The notes beneath the pieces were generated by a model, which worked only from the letters and a program-made list of their open reading frames with translations, ran no database searches and was not told where the DNA came from. Position numbers and translations under genes: made by a program. 64,000 nucleotides of DNA, taken from assembly GCA_018824405.1 (NCBI GenBank), contig JAHJGO010000016.1, forward strand, positions 186,001 to 250,000, given 5' to 3'. Below, one piece after another: positions 26,653 through 35,722 of this stretch (positions within the stretch are counted from its first letter, which is position 1; each line of letters begins with the position of its first letter). Source of the stretch: Gammaproteobacteria bacterium (GTDB lineage: Bacteria; Pseudomonadota; Gammaproteobacteria; Burkholderiales; Sulfuricellaceae).

Positions 26653-27927
26653 ATGGCACATGTCGTAATTATGGGTGCGGGTATCGGCGGCATGCCGATG
26701 GCTTATGAAATGCGTGAGCAGTTGAGGCCGGGAGATAAACTGACGGTGATTTCCAATACCGACAGTTTCCATTTTGTACCTTCCAACCCCTGGGTGGCGG
26801 TCAACTGGCGTACGCGTGAGGATATTCAGTTCCCGATCGGCCCTTATTTTGAACGCAAAAAAATTGGCTTTATACCTACTGCGGCCAAAAGGGTGCACCC
26901 TGAAAAAAACCAGGTTGAATTGACAGATGGGCAGATGGTCGATTATGACTTTCTGGTGATTGCAACCGGCCCCAAACTGGCGTTTGATGAAGTCGAGGGT
27001 CTGGGTCCAGAGGGGCATACCCAATCAATTTGCCATGTGGATCACGCAGTGAAGGCGGGTGAAGCCTGGAATGATTTTGTCAAGGATCCTGGTCCAATCG
27101 TGGTGGGTGCCGCGCAAATGGCTTCATGCTACGGGCCGGCTTATGAATTCGCTTTTATCATGGATACCGATTTGCGCCGTCGCCGCATCCGCGACAAAGT
27201 GCCAATAACTTTTGTTACAGCCGAACCATACATCGGGCATCTTGGCCTGGGTGGTGTGGGTGATTCGAAAGGCCTGATGGAGTCGGCCATGCGCGATCGT
27301 CATGTCAAGTGGATTACCAACGCCAAGGTGAGCAAGGTTGAGGCCGGCAAGATGTTTGTAACCGAACATGACGATATGGGCAACGTCAAGAAAGAACACG
27401 AATTGCCGTTCAAGTACGGCATGATGCTGCCGGCTTTCAAGGGTGTTGACGCGGTGTTTGGCATCGAGGGGCTGACCAATCCGCGCGGCTTTATTCTGAT
27501 CGATCCTTACCAGCGCAACCCGAAATACCAGAATATCTACTCGGTGGGTGTGTGCGTGGCGATTCCTCCGGTTGAGGCAACGCCTGTTCCGACTGGCGCA
27601 CCCAAGACCGGATATATGATCGAGACCATGGTTACCGCTGCGGCTCACAATATCCGTGCCGTGCTGGATGGCAAAGAACCTGACCAGAAGGCGACCTGGA
27701 ACGCCATCTGTCTGGCAGATTTCGGCGATACCGGGGCTGCTTTTGTGGCCTTGCCGCAGATTCCGCCGCGCAACGTGAACTGGTTCAAGGAAGGTAAATG
27801 GGTGCACTTGGCCAAAATCGCTTTCGAGAAGTACTTCATTCGCAAGATGAAGAAAGGGACAACCGAACCCCTGTATGAGAAATACGTACTGGGTGCTTTG
27901 GGTATCAAGAAGTTGAAAGACAAATAA
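26653..27927 (+). CDS. sqr: Sulfide:quinone oxidoreductase
   Basis: A 424-aa flavoprotein oxidising sulfide to sulfane sulfur and reducing quinone at the inner membrane. The FAD motif is VVIMGAGIGGMPMAYEM (4-20). Three cysteines fall at C127 (SICHVDHA), C159 (MASCYGPAYEF) and C353 (AICLADFGDTG), the positions of the three conserved cysteines in Rhodobacter capsulatus SQR. The C-terminus has basic amphipathic segments (KIAFEKYFIRKMKKG) for membrane attachment. It is led by a sigma54 promoter and followed by a secreted small protein and two rhodanese-like genes. Flavocytochrome c sulfide dehydrogenase is the alternative, but there is no signal peptide. Confidence 0.92.
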   Translation: MAHVVIMGAGIGGMPMAYEMREQLRPGDKLTVISNTDSFHFVPSNPWVAVNWRTREDIQFPIGPYFERKKIGFIPTAAKRVHPEKNQVELTDGQMVDYDFLVIATGPKLAFDEVEGLGPEGHTQSICHVDHAVKAGEAWNDFVKDPGPIVVGAAQMASCYGPAYEFAFIMDTDLRRRRIRDKVPITFVTAEPYIGHLGLGGVGDSKGLMESAMRDRHVKWITNAKVSKVEAGKMFVTEHDDMGNVKKEHELPFKYGMMLPAFKGVDAVFGIEGLTNPRGFILIDPYQRNPKYQNIYSVGVCVAIPPVEATPVPTGAPKTGYMIETMVTAAAHNIRAVLDGKEPDQKATWNAICLADFGDTGAAFVALPQIPPRNVNWFKEGKWVHLAKIAFEKYFIRKMKKGTTEPLYEKYVLGALGIKKLKDK

Positions 27928-27941
27928 TAAAAATGGGCTTC

Positions 27942-27970
27942 ACCCCCCCCTCTCCTTTTTGAAGGGGGGC
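27942..27970. repeat. C-rich/G-rich hairpin element between sqr and the next gene
   Basis: CCCCCCCCTCTCC-TTTTTGAA-GGGGGGC, of the same mosaic type as at 16828 and 55609. It may act as a 3'-end hairpin. Confidence 0.5.
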
Positions 27971-28001
27971 AATTGTGGCTTTTATAAAACGGAGACGAAA
28001 T

Positions 28002-28205
28002 ATGAAAAAAATTCTGAGTATTATTTGGCTGGCATGTGCAATCATTGCGATGCCGGTTGTGTATGCGGCTGACGAGGCGCCAAAAGACCAAAAGAATGAG
28101 CAGAAGGCGACCGGTGACAAAAAAGATGGTAAAGCCGGAGAATCAGGCGAAAAAAAGAAAGATGAACCGAAAGGCGGGGGCAGTGCAGAACCCGAGTGCA
28201 GTTAA
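28002..28205 (+). CDS. Small secreted lysine-rich protein of unknown function
   Basis: 67 aa. ATG at 28002 has GGAGA upstream. The signal peptide MKKILSIIWLACAIIAMPVVYA is followed by about 45 highly charged, disordered residues (KDQKNEQKATGDKKDGKAG) and ends PECS with one cysteine. The composition resembles small periplasmic proteins seen near sulfur-oxidation genes, but I recognise no family. It lies between sqr and the rhodanese pair, so a role in handling sulfane sulfur is possible. Confidence 0.65.
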   Translation: MKKILSIIWLACAIIAMPVVYAADEAPKDQKNEQKATGDKKDGKAGESGEKKKDEPKGGGSAEPECS

Positions 28206-28252
28206 ATAATAAAAAGTTGTACCGTGTATCAAAACCCATTAGGAGGATGGAA

Positions 28253-28900
28253 ATGACTGTTAATAAACTACTTGCTTCAACCGCTTTGCTGGCCAGTTTC
28301 GTGCTGCCCGGAGTTTCGTTTGCGCTGGACGTGAACATCACCGCCGACATGCCTACTCTGGAAGTGATGCACAATGGCCAGAAGGTGGCTATTCAGCGTA
28401 ACCAGAATCAGGACAACAACATTAATCCTGCTTTTGGCAAGACCTCGCGCAAATGTCCCCCATTCTGCATCCAGCCGGGTGAACTGGCTCCGGGCGTGGA
28501 CACCATTGGGGAACTGGAAGTGCTGCATTACCTGAAGAAAATGAGCGATGGCGACAAGAGCATCATGGTGATCGACTCTCGCACTCCAGACTGGGCAGCC
28601 AAGGGTACTATTCCCGGTGCGGTGAATATTCCCTGGGACAAGCTGAATATTGGCAAGTCCGATCCGATCACGGTACAGGAAATTCTCGAGAAGCAACTGG
28701 GCGCAAAGCAGTCGGAAGGTTTCTGGAATTTCAGCAACGCGAAGACGCTGGTAATGTTCTGTAATGGGTCCTGGTGCGGCCAGTCACCCACCAATATCAG
28801 GGGCTTGCTTAAAATTGGTTATCCTGCCGACAAGATCAAGTGGTACCGCGGTGGCATGCAGGACTGGGAAATGCTGGGTCTGACCACGGTCAAGCCTTAA
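28253..28900 (+). CDS. Secreted rhodanese-like protein with CPPFC motif (copy 1)
   Basis: A 215-aa protein. ATG at 28253 has AGGAGG upstream, and the signal peptide ends near GVSFA. A region with TSRKCPPFCIQPGEL (a CX3C pair) comes first, then a rhodanese domain: SIMVIDSRTPDWAAKGTIPGAVNIPW and the active-site strand LVMFCNGSWCGQSP, which has two cysteines (CNGSWC) where rhodaneses have CX5R. It shares most of its sequence with the next gene. As part of the sqr operon it is a candidate acceptor of sulfur released by SQR; this is inferred. Confidence 0.82.
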   Translation: MTVNKLLASTALLASFVLPGVSFALDVNITADMPTLEVMHNGQKVAIQRNQNQDNNINPAFGKTSRKCPPFCIQPGELAPGVDTIGELEVLHYLKKMSDGDKSIMVIDSRTPDWAAKGTIPGAVNIPWDKLNIGKSDPITVQEILEKQLGAKQSEGFWNFSNAKTLVMFCNGSWCGQSPTNIRGLLKIGYPADKIKWYRGGMQDWEMLGLTTVKP

Positions 28901-28941
28901 TCCCGCGCATCACCATACAATAAATAACGGAGGATAAATTC

Positions 28942-29622
28942 ATGAAGAAAAATCTGCTCAAGCTTTCTGCGATTACCTTGACGCTGGCTGCCGCAATCGG
29001 CATGTCAGGCTGCGCTTCGACTGGCGGCAGCACTAAATCCATGGAAGTCGGCATTACATCTGATATGCCTTCAGTGGACGTAATGCATGGCGGCAAGACT
29101 GTCACCATTCAGCGTAACCAGAATGTCGATAACAACATCAATCCGGCTTTTACCAAGACTTCGCGCAAGTGCCCACCATTCTGCATCCAGCCGGGCGAAC
29201 TGGCCTCCGGGGTGAAGACCATCGGTGAGCTGGAATTGCTGCAATACCTGCAAAAAATGAGCGCGGGTGACAAATCCATTATGGTGATCGACTCTCGAAC
29301 CCCAGACTGGGTCGAGAAAGGTACTATTCCCGGTGCGGTGAATATTCCCTGGGACAAGCTGAATATCGGCAAATCCGACCCGATCACGGTGCAGGAAATT
29401 CTGGAGAAAAAACTGGGCGCCAAGCAGCAGGATGGTTTCTGGAATTTTGATGGCGCCAAGACACTGGTGATGTTCTGCAATGGTCACTGGTGCGGCCAAT
29501 CACCCACCAACATCAAGGGTTTGCTCAAGATTGGCTATCCCGCGCACAAACTGGTCTGGTACCGCGGTGGCATGCAGGAGTGGGAAACGCTGGGCCTGAC
29601 CACGGTCAAGCCGGCAAAATAA
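28942..29622 (+). CDS. Rhodanese-like lipoprotein with CPPFC motif (copy 2)
   Basis: A 226-aa paralogue of the preceding gene. The N-terminus has a lipobox, GMSGC (Cys near residue 24), so the protein should be lipid-anchored, while copy 1 is soluble. The mature part repeats the blocks NINPAF.KTSRKCPPFCIQPGEL, DSRTPDWVEKGTIPGAVNIPWDKLNIG and MFCNGHWCGQSPTNI. The gap after copy 1 is 41 nt with a GGAGG RBS. The pair looks like a tandem duplication with one copy moved to the membrane. Confidence 0.85.
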   Translation: MKKNLLKLSAITLTLAAAIGMSGCASTGGSTKSMEVGITSDMPSVDVMHGGKTVTIQRNQNVDNNINPAFTKTSRKCPPFCIQPGELASGVKTIGELELLQYLQKMSAGDKSIMVIDSRTPDWVEKGTIPGAVNIPWDKLNIGKSDPITVQEILEKKLGAKQQDGFWNFDGAKTLVMFCNGHWCGQSPTNIKGLLKIGYPAHKLVWYRGGMQEWETLGLTTVKPAK

Positions 29623-29647
29623 TTTGAATGCTGGTGTGTCTCCGTTG

Positions 29648-29673
29648 AGGGCGGCGTAAGTCGCCCTTTTTTT
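29648..29673 (+). terminator. Terminator of the sqr-rhodanese operon
   Basis: GGGCG-GCGTAAGT-CGCCC followed by seven T, 26 nt after the stop of copy 2. Confidence 0.8.
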
Positions 29674-29710
29674 GGCGTATCAATATGATTGTTTGATTGG
29701 ACTGGAAAGC

Positions 29711-30529
29711 ATGATGACAAAATACTTTATGGTACTGTTGGCTGCACTGCTGGCGTTTCCAGTCGGTGCTACGGAGCGCCTGTTTCTCGGCGTCAATACC
29801 GGGGTTCCTGCACAGGATGAACAGCGGGATATCACGGACAAATACAAGCCTTTGGCAGACTATTTGACTGCTACGCTGAAACGACCGGTCAAACTGGAAG
29901 TGAGCCAGAACCTCTCCGCATCGGAGCGGCGCCTTAAAAAAGATGCTTTCGACCTCTTTCTGGGGCCGCCCCAGGTTATCGCCCAGGCCATGAAGAGCGC
30001 AAATTATGTGCCCATCGTCCGCTACCCGGGCAAGCTAAAGGCAGCATTCGTGGCAATGGAATCCAGCGGGATCAAAAATTTGAGCGACGCTAAGGGTAAG
30101 CGTCTGGGTTTGCCGGATAAGGATAGCCTGGCTTCCCACCTTGCTCTTGCCAAGCTGCGTTTTTCCAGAATTAATCCGGAAAGTTATTTTGCCGAGGTGT
30201 TTAATCAGCGTTTCCAGGATGCAACGCTCAATGCGCTCAAAATGGGCCGCGTCGATGTCGTGGCAGTGACGGCCGGGTTTGCCAAAAAATGGGTGGGTGA
30301 ACACCCGGGTTCGCGGGTGATCGAGGAGAGCTATGAAGTGCCGCACTTTGCTTTCGCAGTGAGCGAAGACGTGAGCGAGGCAGATTCTCAGCGTATTCAG
30401 CAGATTTTGCTGGATGCGCCAAATACCGTCGAAGGCCGTACCATGCTGGAGAAAATGGGGCGCAAGGATGGTTTCATCGCGACCAGCAAGGACGATTACA
30501 CGCCATTGATCAAGTTGTTCGGGCTTTGA
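29711..30529 (+). CDS. PhnD-like periplasmic substrate-binding protein
   Basis: 272 aa. ATG at 29711 (MMTKYFMVLL) opens a signal peptide ending near VGA. The body has the phosphate/phosphonate-binding (PhnD, PF12974-like) pattern: YKPLADYLTATLKRPVKLEV, DLFLGPPQVIAQAM, KGKRLGLPDKDSLASHLA and a late VPHFAFAVS. No ABC ATPase or permease is next to it. It stands alone between two terminated units, so it may bind an oxyanion for a remote transporter or act as a sensor subunit. Confidence 0.75.
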   Translation: MMTKYFMVLLAALLAFPVGATERLFLGVNTGVPAQDEQRDITDKYKPLADYLTATLKRPVKLEVSQNLSASERRLKKDAFDLFLGPPQVIAQAMKSANYVPIVRYPGKLKAAFVAMESSGIKNLSDAKGKRLGLPDKDSLASHLALAKLRFSRINPESYFAEVFNQRFQDATLNALKMGRVDVVAVTAGFAKKWVGEHPGSRVIEESYEVPHFAFAVSEDVSEADSQRIQQILLDAPNTVEGRTMLEKMGRKDGFIATSKDDYTPLIKLFGL

Positions 30530-30565
30530 GCAGAGTGATTTAAGCAGGGCTTCTTGCATGCAGGT

Positions 30566-30607
30566 TTGACCTGGGTCATAACCGGCGTGGGCCGGATCGA
30601 TTAGAAT
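30566..30607 (+). promoter_or_regulatory. FNR-type promoter of ccoI
   Basis: FNR-like box TTGAC-CTGG-GTCAT (30566-30579), then exactly 22 nt, then a -10 TAGAAT (30602-30607). This places the box centre at about -41.5. Predicted transcription starts only about 5 nt before the ccoI ATG, so the transcript would be nearly leaderless. Confidence 0.6.
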
Positions 30608-30618
30608 ACTGTGCCCAT

Positions 30619-33117
30619 ATGAACTCACCAGCCCATCCTGAATGTACCGCAGTGGAATGTTTCCACTGCGGTCAGCCTGTTCCTGAAAATACTCACTATC
30701 CTGTCGAAATTGAGCACATTTCACGCGAAATGTGTTGCCGCGGCTGTCAGGCCGTTGCTCAGGCGATCGTGGCTGGTGGGCTGGCGGATTATTACCGTCA
30801 CCGCACTGCCAAATCCGGCACGGCAGCTCTGGATGCCTCCGAAGTCGTGCCGGAGTGGTTGCGTCAGGCCAAACTCTACGATTTGCCGGAAGTGCAGCAC
30901 AGCTTTGTGCGGCAGGAAGCCGGTGAGGTGCGCGAAGCTTCTCTGATACTGGAGGGGATAGTCTGTGCAGCCTGCGTCTGGCTGAATGAGCATCATATTT
31001 CCAGTCTCTCGGGGGTGCTGTCGGTCGAGGTCAACTATTCCACGCACCGTGCCCGGGTGCGCTGGGATAATGCGCGCATACAGCTATCGGAAATTCTCCA
31101 CGCCGTGGCGGCCATCGGCTATACCGCGCATCCCTTCGATCCCGGGCGCCAGGAGCAGCTTTTTCAGAAAGAGCGCAAGACGGCCTTGCGCCGCCTGTTC
31201 ATCGCCGGTATCGGCATGATGCAGGTGATGATGTATGCAGTGCCGATGTACCTGGCATCGGATGATGGCACCATGCCTCAGTGGATTGCGGACATGATGC
31301 GCTGGGCAAGTTTGGCGCTGACATTGCCGGTGGTGGTTTATTCTGCATGGCCGTTCTTTCTCGGTGCCTGGCGCGACCTGAAAGTGAGGCAGGTCGGAAT
31401 GGACGTGCCGGTGGCGCTTGGGATTGGTGCCGCCTTCCTGGCCAGCGTGTATGCGACCCTGCTTGGCGAGGGCGAGGTGTATTTCGACTCGGTCGCCATG
31501 TTCGTGTTTTTTCTTCTTTCCGGGCGTTTTCTTGAAATGGGCGCGCGACGCAAGGCTGCGGATGCGGCCGAAAAACTGGTCAAGTTGCAGCCGGCAATGG
31601 CCAATCGGCTAGTGGCCTATCCCGATTCGTGGAATAATGAACTGGTGGCGGTGAGCAGTCTGAGTCTGGGCGAATATGTCCTGATCCGGCCCGGCGAGTC
31701 AGTGCCGGCAGACGGGTTGGTGGAGCAGGGTGCAAGCGAGGTGGATGAATCCCTGCTGACCGGTGAAAGTCGACCCGTTGCCAAGAGAGTGTGTGAGCGT
31801 CTGATTGCCGGCACGGTCAATGTGGGTAGTGCTCTGGTAATGAAGGTGGATGGACTGGGTCAGGATACTGTGCTTTCGGGGATTGTGCGTCTGCTTGATC
31901 GTGCCATGGCCGAGAAACCCGCTCTGGCACAACTGGCGGACCGGGTGGCAGGCTGGTTTGTGCTGGTGCTGCTCCTGATCGCAGCCGCGACCGGAGTGAC
32001 CTGGTACTTTATCGAACCGGCGCGGGCCTTCTGGATCACGGTGGCCGTGCTGGTGGTGAGTTGCCCATGCGCCCTGTCGCTGGCCACGCCGGCAGCACTT
32101 ACGACGGCAATTGGCAGCCTCACGCGGCTGGGATTGCTGACGACACGTGGCCATGCGCTGGAAACATTGGCTCGCGTCACGCATTTCGTTTTCGATAAAA
32201 CGGGCACGCTGACTTACGGCAAGATGAGCTTGCTGGAAACGTTGCCTCTTGGGGGGCTTGCCGGCCCGCAGTGCCTGAGGATTGCTGCTGCGCTGGAACA
32301 TGCCTCTGAACATGCCATTGCACGCGCGCTTTCTACTGCTGCAGAAGTGCATGGACAGGAGCTGGAGACGGGCGAAACAGTCAATTTTCCCGGAAGCGGC
32401 GTTGAAGGCGTTATCGCTGGGCGACGCTACCGTCTCGGCCGCTTGCAGTTCGCCGAGGAATTGTGCGGGGTCGTGGCGCCAGAAGCTGTTTTGCTGGGAC
32501 GCAACGGTGCCACCACAGTGGCACTTGCGGATGAATACGGCTGGCTCGCGCTGTTTGTCCTGGACGATACGCTGCGACCGGATGCGTCAGAGATGGTGGC
32601 CGGTCTGCAGCAGCGCGGGAAAACGGTTGTACTGCTGTCCGGCGATCAGGAGGATGCCGCCCAGCAGGTGGCAAAGGAACTGGGTATCCCGGTCGTGCGC
32701 GCTGCCATGACGCCGCAGGGCAAGCTGGATTATGTGCATGAACTGCAATGCGAAGGCGCCGTGGTGGCGATGGTTGGCGATGGCGTGAATGATGCGCCGG
32801 TACTGGCTGCGGCCGATGTTTCCATTGCCATGGGGGGCGGCACTCAGGTGGCGCGTGCCAGTGCAGACATGATTCTGCTGTCGGAGCATCTGCTACATTT
32901 GCATGCGGGTCTGGATGTTGCCGTCAGAACCCGGCGCATTATCCGTCAGAATCTGACATGGGCTTTTGCCTATAATCTGCTGGCAATCCCGCTTGCCGCT
33001 CTGGGGTATATTACGCCCTGGATGGCAGGCATCGGCATGTCGGCGAGTTCGCTGCTGGTGGTGCTGAATGCCTTGCGCCTGGTTCAGTCCGGGGCCGGTG
33101 CTGCAAAAATACATTAA
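30619..33117 (+). CDS. ccoI: Copper-translocating P-type ATPase for cbb3 oxidase assembly (CcoI/FixI)
   Basis: An 832-aa P1B-type ATPase. The N-terminal metal-binding part has CFHCGQPVP and MCCRGCQAV, then a heavy-metal-associated domain with GIVCAACVWL (about 113-122). Membrane helices follow, with the ion-binding CPC at about 482-484 (VSCPCALSLATPAA), LTGES in the actuator domain, DKTGTLT with the phosphorylated aspartate at about D526, and MVGDGVNDAPVL. CcoI exports or delivers copper for the binuclear centre of CcoN. It is followed 9 nt later by ccoS. Confidence 0.95.
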   Translation: MNSPAHPECTAVECFHCGQPVPENTHYPVEIEHISREMCCRGCQAVAQAIVAGGLADYYRHRTAKSGTAALDASEVVPEWLRQAKLYDLPEVQHSFVRQEAGEVREASLILEGIVCAACVWLNEHHISSLSGVLSVEVNYSTHRARVRWDNARIQLSEILHAVAAIGYTAHPFDPGRQEQLFQKERKTALRRLFIAGIGMMQVMMYAVPMYLASDDGTMPQWIADMMRWASLALTLPVVVYSAWPFFLGAWRDLKVRQVGMDVPVALGIGAAFLASVYATLLGEGEVYFDSVAMFVFFLLSGRFLEMGARRKAADAAEKLVKLQPAMANRLVAYPDSWNNELVAVSSLSLGEYVLIRPGESVPADGLVEQGASEVDESLLTGESRPVAKRVCERLIAGTVNVGSALVMKVDGLGQDTVLSGIVRLLDRAMAEKPALAQLADRVAGWFVLVLLLIAAATGVTWYFIEPARAFWITVAVLVVSCPCALSLATPAALTTAIGSLTRLGLLTTRGHALETLARVTHFVFDKTGTLTYGKMSLLETLPLGGLAGPQCLRIAAALEHASEHAIARALSTAAEVHGQELETGETVNFPGSGVEGVIAGRRYRLGRLQFAEELCGVVAPEAVLLGRNGATTVALADEYGWLALFVLDDTLRPDASEMVAGLQQRGKTVVLLSGDQEDAAQQVAKELGIPVVRAAMTPQGKLDYVHELQCEGAVVAMVGDGVNDAPVLAAADVSIAMGGGTQVARASADMILLSEHLLHLHAGLDVAVRTRRIIRQNLTWAFAYNLLAIPLAALGYITPWMAGIGMSASSLLVVLNALRLVQSGAGAAKIH

Positions 33118-33126
33118 GAAGCGATC

Positions 33127-33291
33127 ATGGAAATTCTCTACTTACTGATCCCCCTGAGCGTCATCCTGGTCTTTGTGATTGTCTGGATTTTTCTCTGGGC
33201 AGTGAAGAGCGGGCAGTTTGATGACATGGAAGGACCCGCTCACCGGATTTTGATGGATGACGATCGTCCCCGACCCCCTCCTGATGCCTGA
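33127..33291 (+). CDS. ccoS: cbb3-type oxidase assembly protein CcoS
   Basis: A 54-aa protein, MEILYLLIPLSVILVFVIVW at the start: a single transmembrane helix, then WAVKSGQFDDMEGPAHRIL, the CcoS signature, and a proline-rich end. It directly follows ccoI, as usual. It is needed for cofactor insertion into the cbb3 oxidase. Confidence 0.93.
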   Translation: MEILYLLIPLSVILVFVIVWIFLWAVKSGQFDDMEGPAHRILMDDDRPRPPPDA

Positions 33292-33340
33292 CGATTTAAA
33301 AACTTATCTGCGACATTTGACCGCACAAAATGCACCAAGT

Positions 33341-33382
33341 TTGATCTAGCGCAAAATATATCCCTACTGATGACGTTATTAT
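33341..33382 (+). promoter_or_regulatory. FNR-type promoter of ccoNOQP
   Basis: Box TTGAT-CTAG-CGCAA (33341-33354; left half perfect, right half two mismatches to ATCAA), exactly 22 nt, then -10 TATTAT (33377-33382). The geometry is the same as the ccoI promoter and fits a class II FNR site. Confidence 0.65.
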
Positions 33383-33444
33383 TCCGGACCGTAATGTCCC
33401 GAAAGGGAATACGCCAGCATTTTATTGTTATCAGGAGGGATTTT

Positions 33445-34881
33445 ATGGAAGCGCAAGCCACATATAACTACAAAGTGGTGCGGCAGTTTGCCATCATGAC
33501 TGTAGTATGGGGAATCGTCGGCATGCTGGTCGGGGTGATTATCGCCTCGCAGTTGATCTGGCCGGAGTTGAATTTTGAGACGCCATGGCTGACTTATGGC
33601 CGGTTGCGGCCGCTGCACACCAATGCGGTGATCTTTGCTTTTGGTGGTTCTGGTCTGTTTGCAACCTCTTACTACATTGTTCAGCGCACCTGTCACACGC
33701 GGCTTTTTGCCGATGGGTTGGCGGCTTTCACCTTCTGGGGTTGGCAACTGGTGATCTTGCTGGCCGCAATTACCCTCCCCCTGGGTTATACGACCTCGAA
33801 GGAATATGCCGAGCTGGAGTGGCCGATTGATATCCTGATTACCGTTGTCTGGGTGTCCTACGCCATCGTGTTTTTCGGCACCATCATGAAGCGCAAGACG
33901 TCTCATATCTATGTGGCCAACTGGTTTTTTGGCGCCTTCATTATTACCATTGCCCTGCTGCATCTGGTGAACAATGCGGAACTGCCGGTGAGCTTTCTGG
34001 GTATGAAGTCCTACTCGGCCTATGCGGGGGCACAGGATGCCATGATCCAGTGGTGGTACGGCCACAATGCAGTGGGCTTCTTCCTGACCACTGCTTTCCT
34101 CGGCATGATGTATTACTTCGTGCCGAAACAGGCAGGCCGTCCGGTGTATTCCTACCGTCTGTCCGTGGTGCACTTCTGGGCGCTGATCTTTACCTACATG
34201 TGGGCAGGCCCTCACCATCTGCACTACACCGCGCTGCCTGACTGGACCCAGTCGCTGGGTATGATCTTCTCGCTAATCCTGCTGGCTCCTTCCTGGGGCG
34301 GCATGATCAACGGCATCATGACCATGTCCGGTGCGTGGCACAAATTGCGTACCGACCCGATTCTGAAATTCCTGGTGACCTCGCTGTCCTTTTATGGCAT
34401 GTCCACTTTCGAAGGTCCGATGATGGCGATCAAGACCGTGAATGCGCTGTCCCACTACACCGACTGGACCGTGGGTCACGTTCACTCCGGAGCGCTGGGT
34501 TGGGTGGCGATGGTAACCATAGGCTCCCTGTACTATCTGATTCCCCGTCTGTTCGGGCGCCAGGAAATGTATAGCGTCAGGCTGATCACGACTCACTTCT
34601 GGATAGCTACTATCGGCGTGGTGCTGTACATCGCCGCGTTGTGGATTTCCGGTGTGATGCAGGGTCTTATGTGGCGTGCGGTGAACGTCGATGGCACGCT
34701 GACTTACAGCTTCGCCGAATCGGTCAAGATGGTCTATCCGTTCTATGCCATTCGTCTGGTGGGCGGTCTGATGTTCCTGAGCGGAATGCTGATCATGGCT
34801 TACAACGTGTACAAGACAGTGGCAGGCTCCAAAGCGGTGGATGATGCAGTGATCCCCGCCCAGGCCGCCGCTCACGCTTAA
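33445..34881 (+). CDS. ccoN: Cytochrome c oxidase cbb3-type, subunit I
   Basis: 478-aa catalytic subunit with about 12 transmembrane helices, low- and high-spin hemes b and CuB. Visible ligand regions are [46 protein letters not shown] and [18 protein letters not shown] at 33445 follows AGGAGGGA; an upstream in-frame extension to 33370 overlaps the promoter and is rejected. High-affinity terminal oxidase for microaerobic respiration. Confidence 0.97.
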   Translation: MEAQATYNYKVVRQFAIMTVVWGIVGMLVGVIIASQLIWPELNFETPWLTYGRLRPLHTNAVIFAFGGSGLFATSYYIVQRTCHTRLFADGLAAFTFWGWQLVILLAAITLPLGYTTSKEYAELEWPIDILITVVWVSYAIVFFGTIMKRKTSHIYVANWFFGAFIITIALLHLVNNAELPVSFLGMKSYSAYAGAQDAMIQWWYGHNAVGFFLTTAFLGMMYYFVPKQAGRPVYSYRLSVVHFWALIFTYMWAGPHHLHYTALPDWTQSLGMIFSLILLAPSWGGMINGIMTMSGAWHKLRTDPILKFLVTSLSFYGMSTFEGPMMAIKTVNALSHYTDWTVGHVHSGALGWVAMVTIGSLYYLIPRLFGRQEMYSVRLITTHFWIATIGVVLYIAALWISGVMQGLMWRAVNVDGTLTYSFAESVKMVYPFYAIRLVGGLMFLSGMLIMAYNVYKTVAGSKAVDDAVIPAQAAAHA

Positions 34882-34904
34882 AGTTCAGGGAAGGAGAAAA
34901 GATA

Positions 34905-35525
34905 ATGAGTGCAAGTTCATGGCATGACCCGATAGAAAAGAATATCGGTGTAATGATGGTGTTGATTCTTCTGGTAGTGAGTGTGGCAATGCTGGTGGAA
35001 ATCCTGCCGCTGTTCTTCCAGAAGTCCACCACCGAACCGGTGGCCGGGCTGAAGCCTTACACTTCTCTGCAATTGGCAGGACGCGACATTTATCAGCGCG
35101 AGGGGTGCTACAACTGCCATTCGCAGATGATCCGTCCTTTCCGTGCGGAAACAGAGCGTTATGGTCACTATTCTGTAGCAGGTGAGTCTGTTTACGACCA
35201 TCCTTTCCAGTGGGGGTCAAAGCGTACCGGACCGGATCTGGCTCGCGTCGGAGGACGTTATTCCGACGACTGGCACCGCACCCACCTCAATAACCCGCGC
35301 GATGTCGTGCCTGAGTCCAATATGCCTTCCTACCCCTGGCTGGCCACCACGCAAGTGTCGGGTGGTGATATGGGCGAGCGCATGAAAACGCTACGTGTCC
35401 TGGGGGTTCCCTATACCGATGCTGACATTGCTGGCGCGAGCGAAGCCGTGGCCGGCAAGTCAGAACAGGATGCGCTCATTGCCTACCTACAAAATCTTGG
35501 AACAGCCATTAAGAGTACGAGGTAA
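34905..35525 (+). CDS. ccoO: Cytochrome c oxidase cbb3-type, subunit II (mono-heme c)
   Basis: 206 aa. One N-terminal membrane helix (about 15-38) anchors a periplasmic cytochrome c domain with the heme site [14 protein letters not shown] distal methionine lies in [10 protein letters not shown]. It is 23 nt after ccoN. Confidence 0.97.
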   Translation: MSASSWHDPIEKNIGVMMVLILLVVSVAMLVEILPLFFQKSTTEPVAGLKPYTSLQLAGRDIYQREGCYNCHSQMIRPFRAETERYGHYSVAGESVYDHPFQWGSKRTGPDLARVGGRYSDDWHRTHLNNPRDVVPESNMPSYPWLATTQVSGGDMGERMKTLRVLGVPYTDADIAGASEAVAGKSEQDALIAYLQNLGTAIKSTR

Positions 35526-35527
35526 AC

Positions 35528-35713
35528 ATGGACATCAACGATCTTAGATCGATCATGACGGTAGTTTTTTTTATTCTTTTCGTCTCCATCGTGATTTGGG
35601 CTTTCATGCCAAGTCGCAAGAAGGAGTTTGACGAGGCCGCCAGTCTGATAATGGACAATGATGAATCTGATTCGGTGATTGAGAAGCCCGCGACCAAGGC
35701 TGCGGGGCACTAA
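35528..35713 (+). CDS. ccoQ: cbb3-type oxidase subunit CcoQ
   Basis: 61 aa, one transmembrane helix (TVVFFILFVSIVIWAFMPSR) then a charged cytoplasmic tail with FDEAA, the CcoQ pattern. It starts 2 nt after the ccoO stop. Confidence 0.92.
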   Translation: MDINDLRSIMTVVFFILFVSIVIWAFMPSRKKEFDEAASLIMDNDESDSVIEKPATKAAGH

Positions 35714-35722
35714 AGGAGAATT

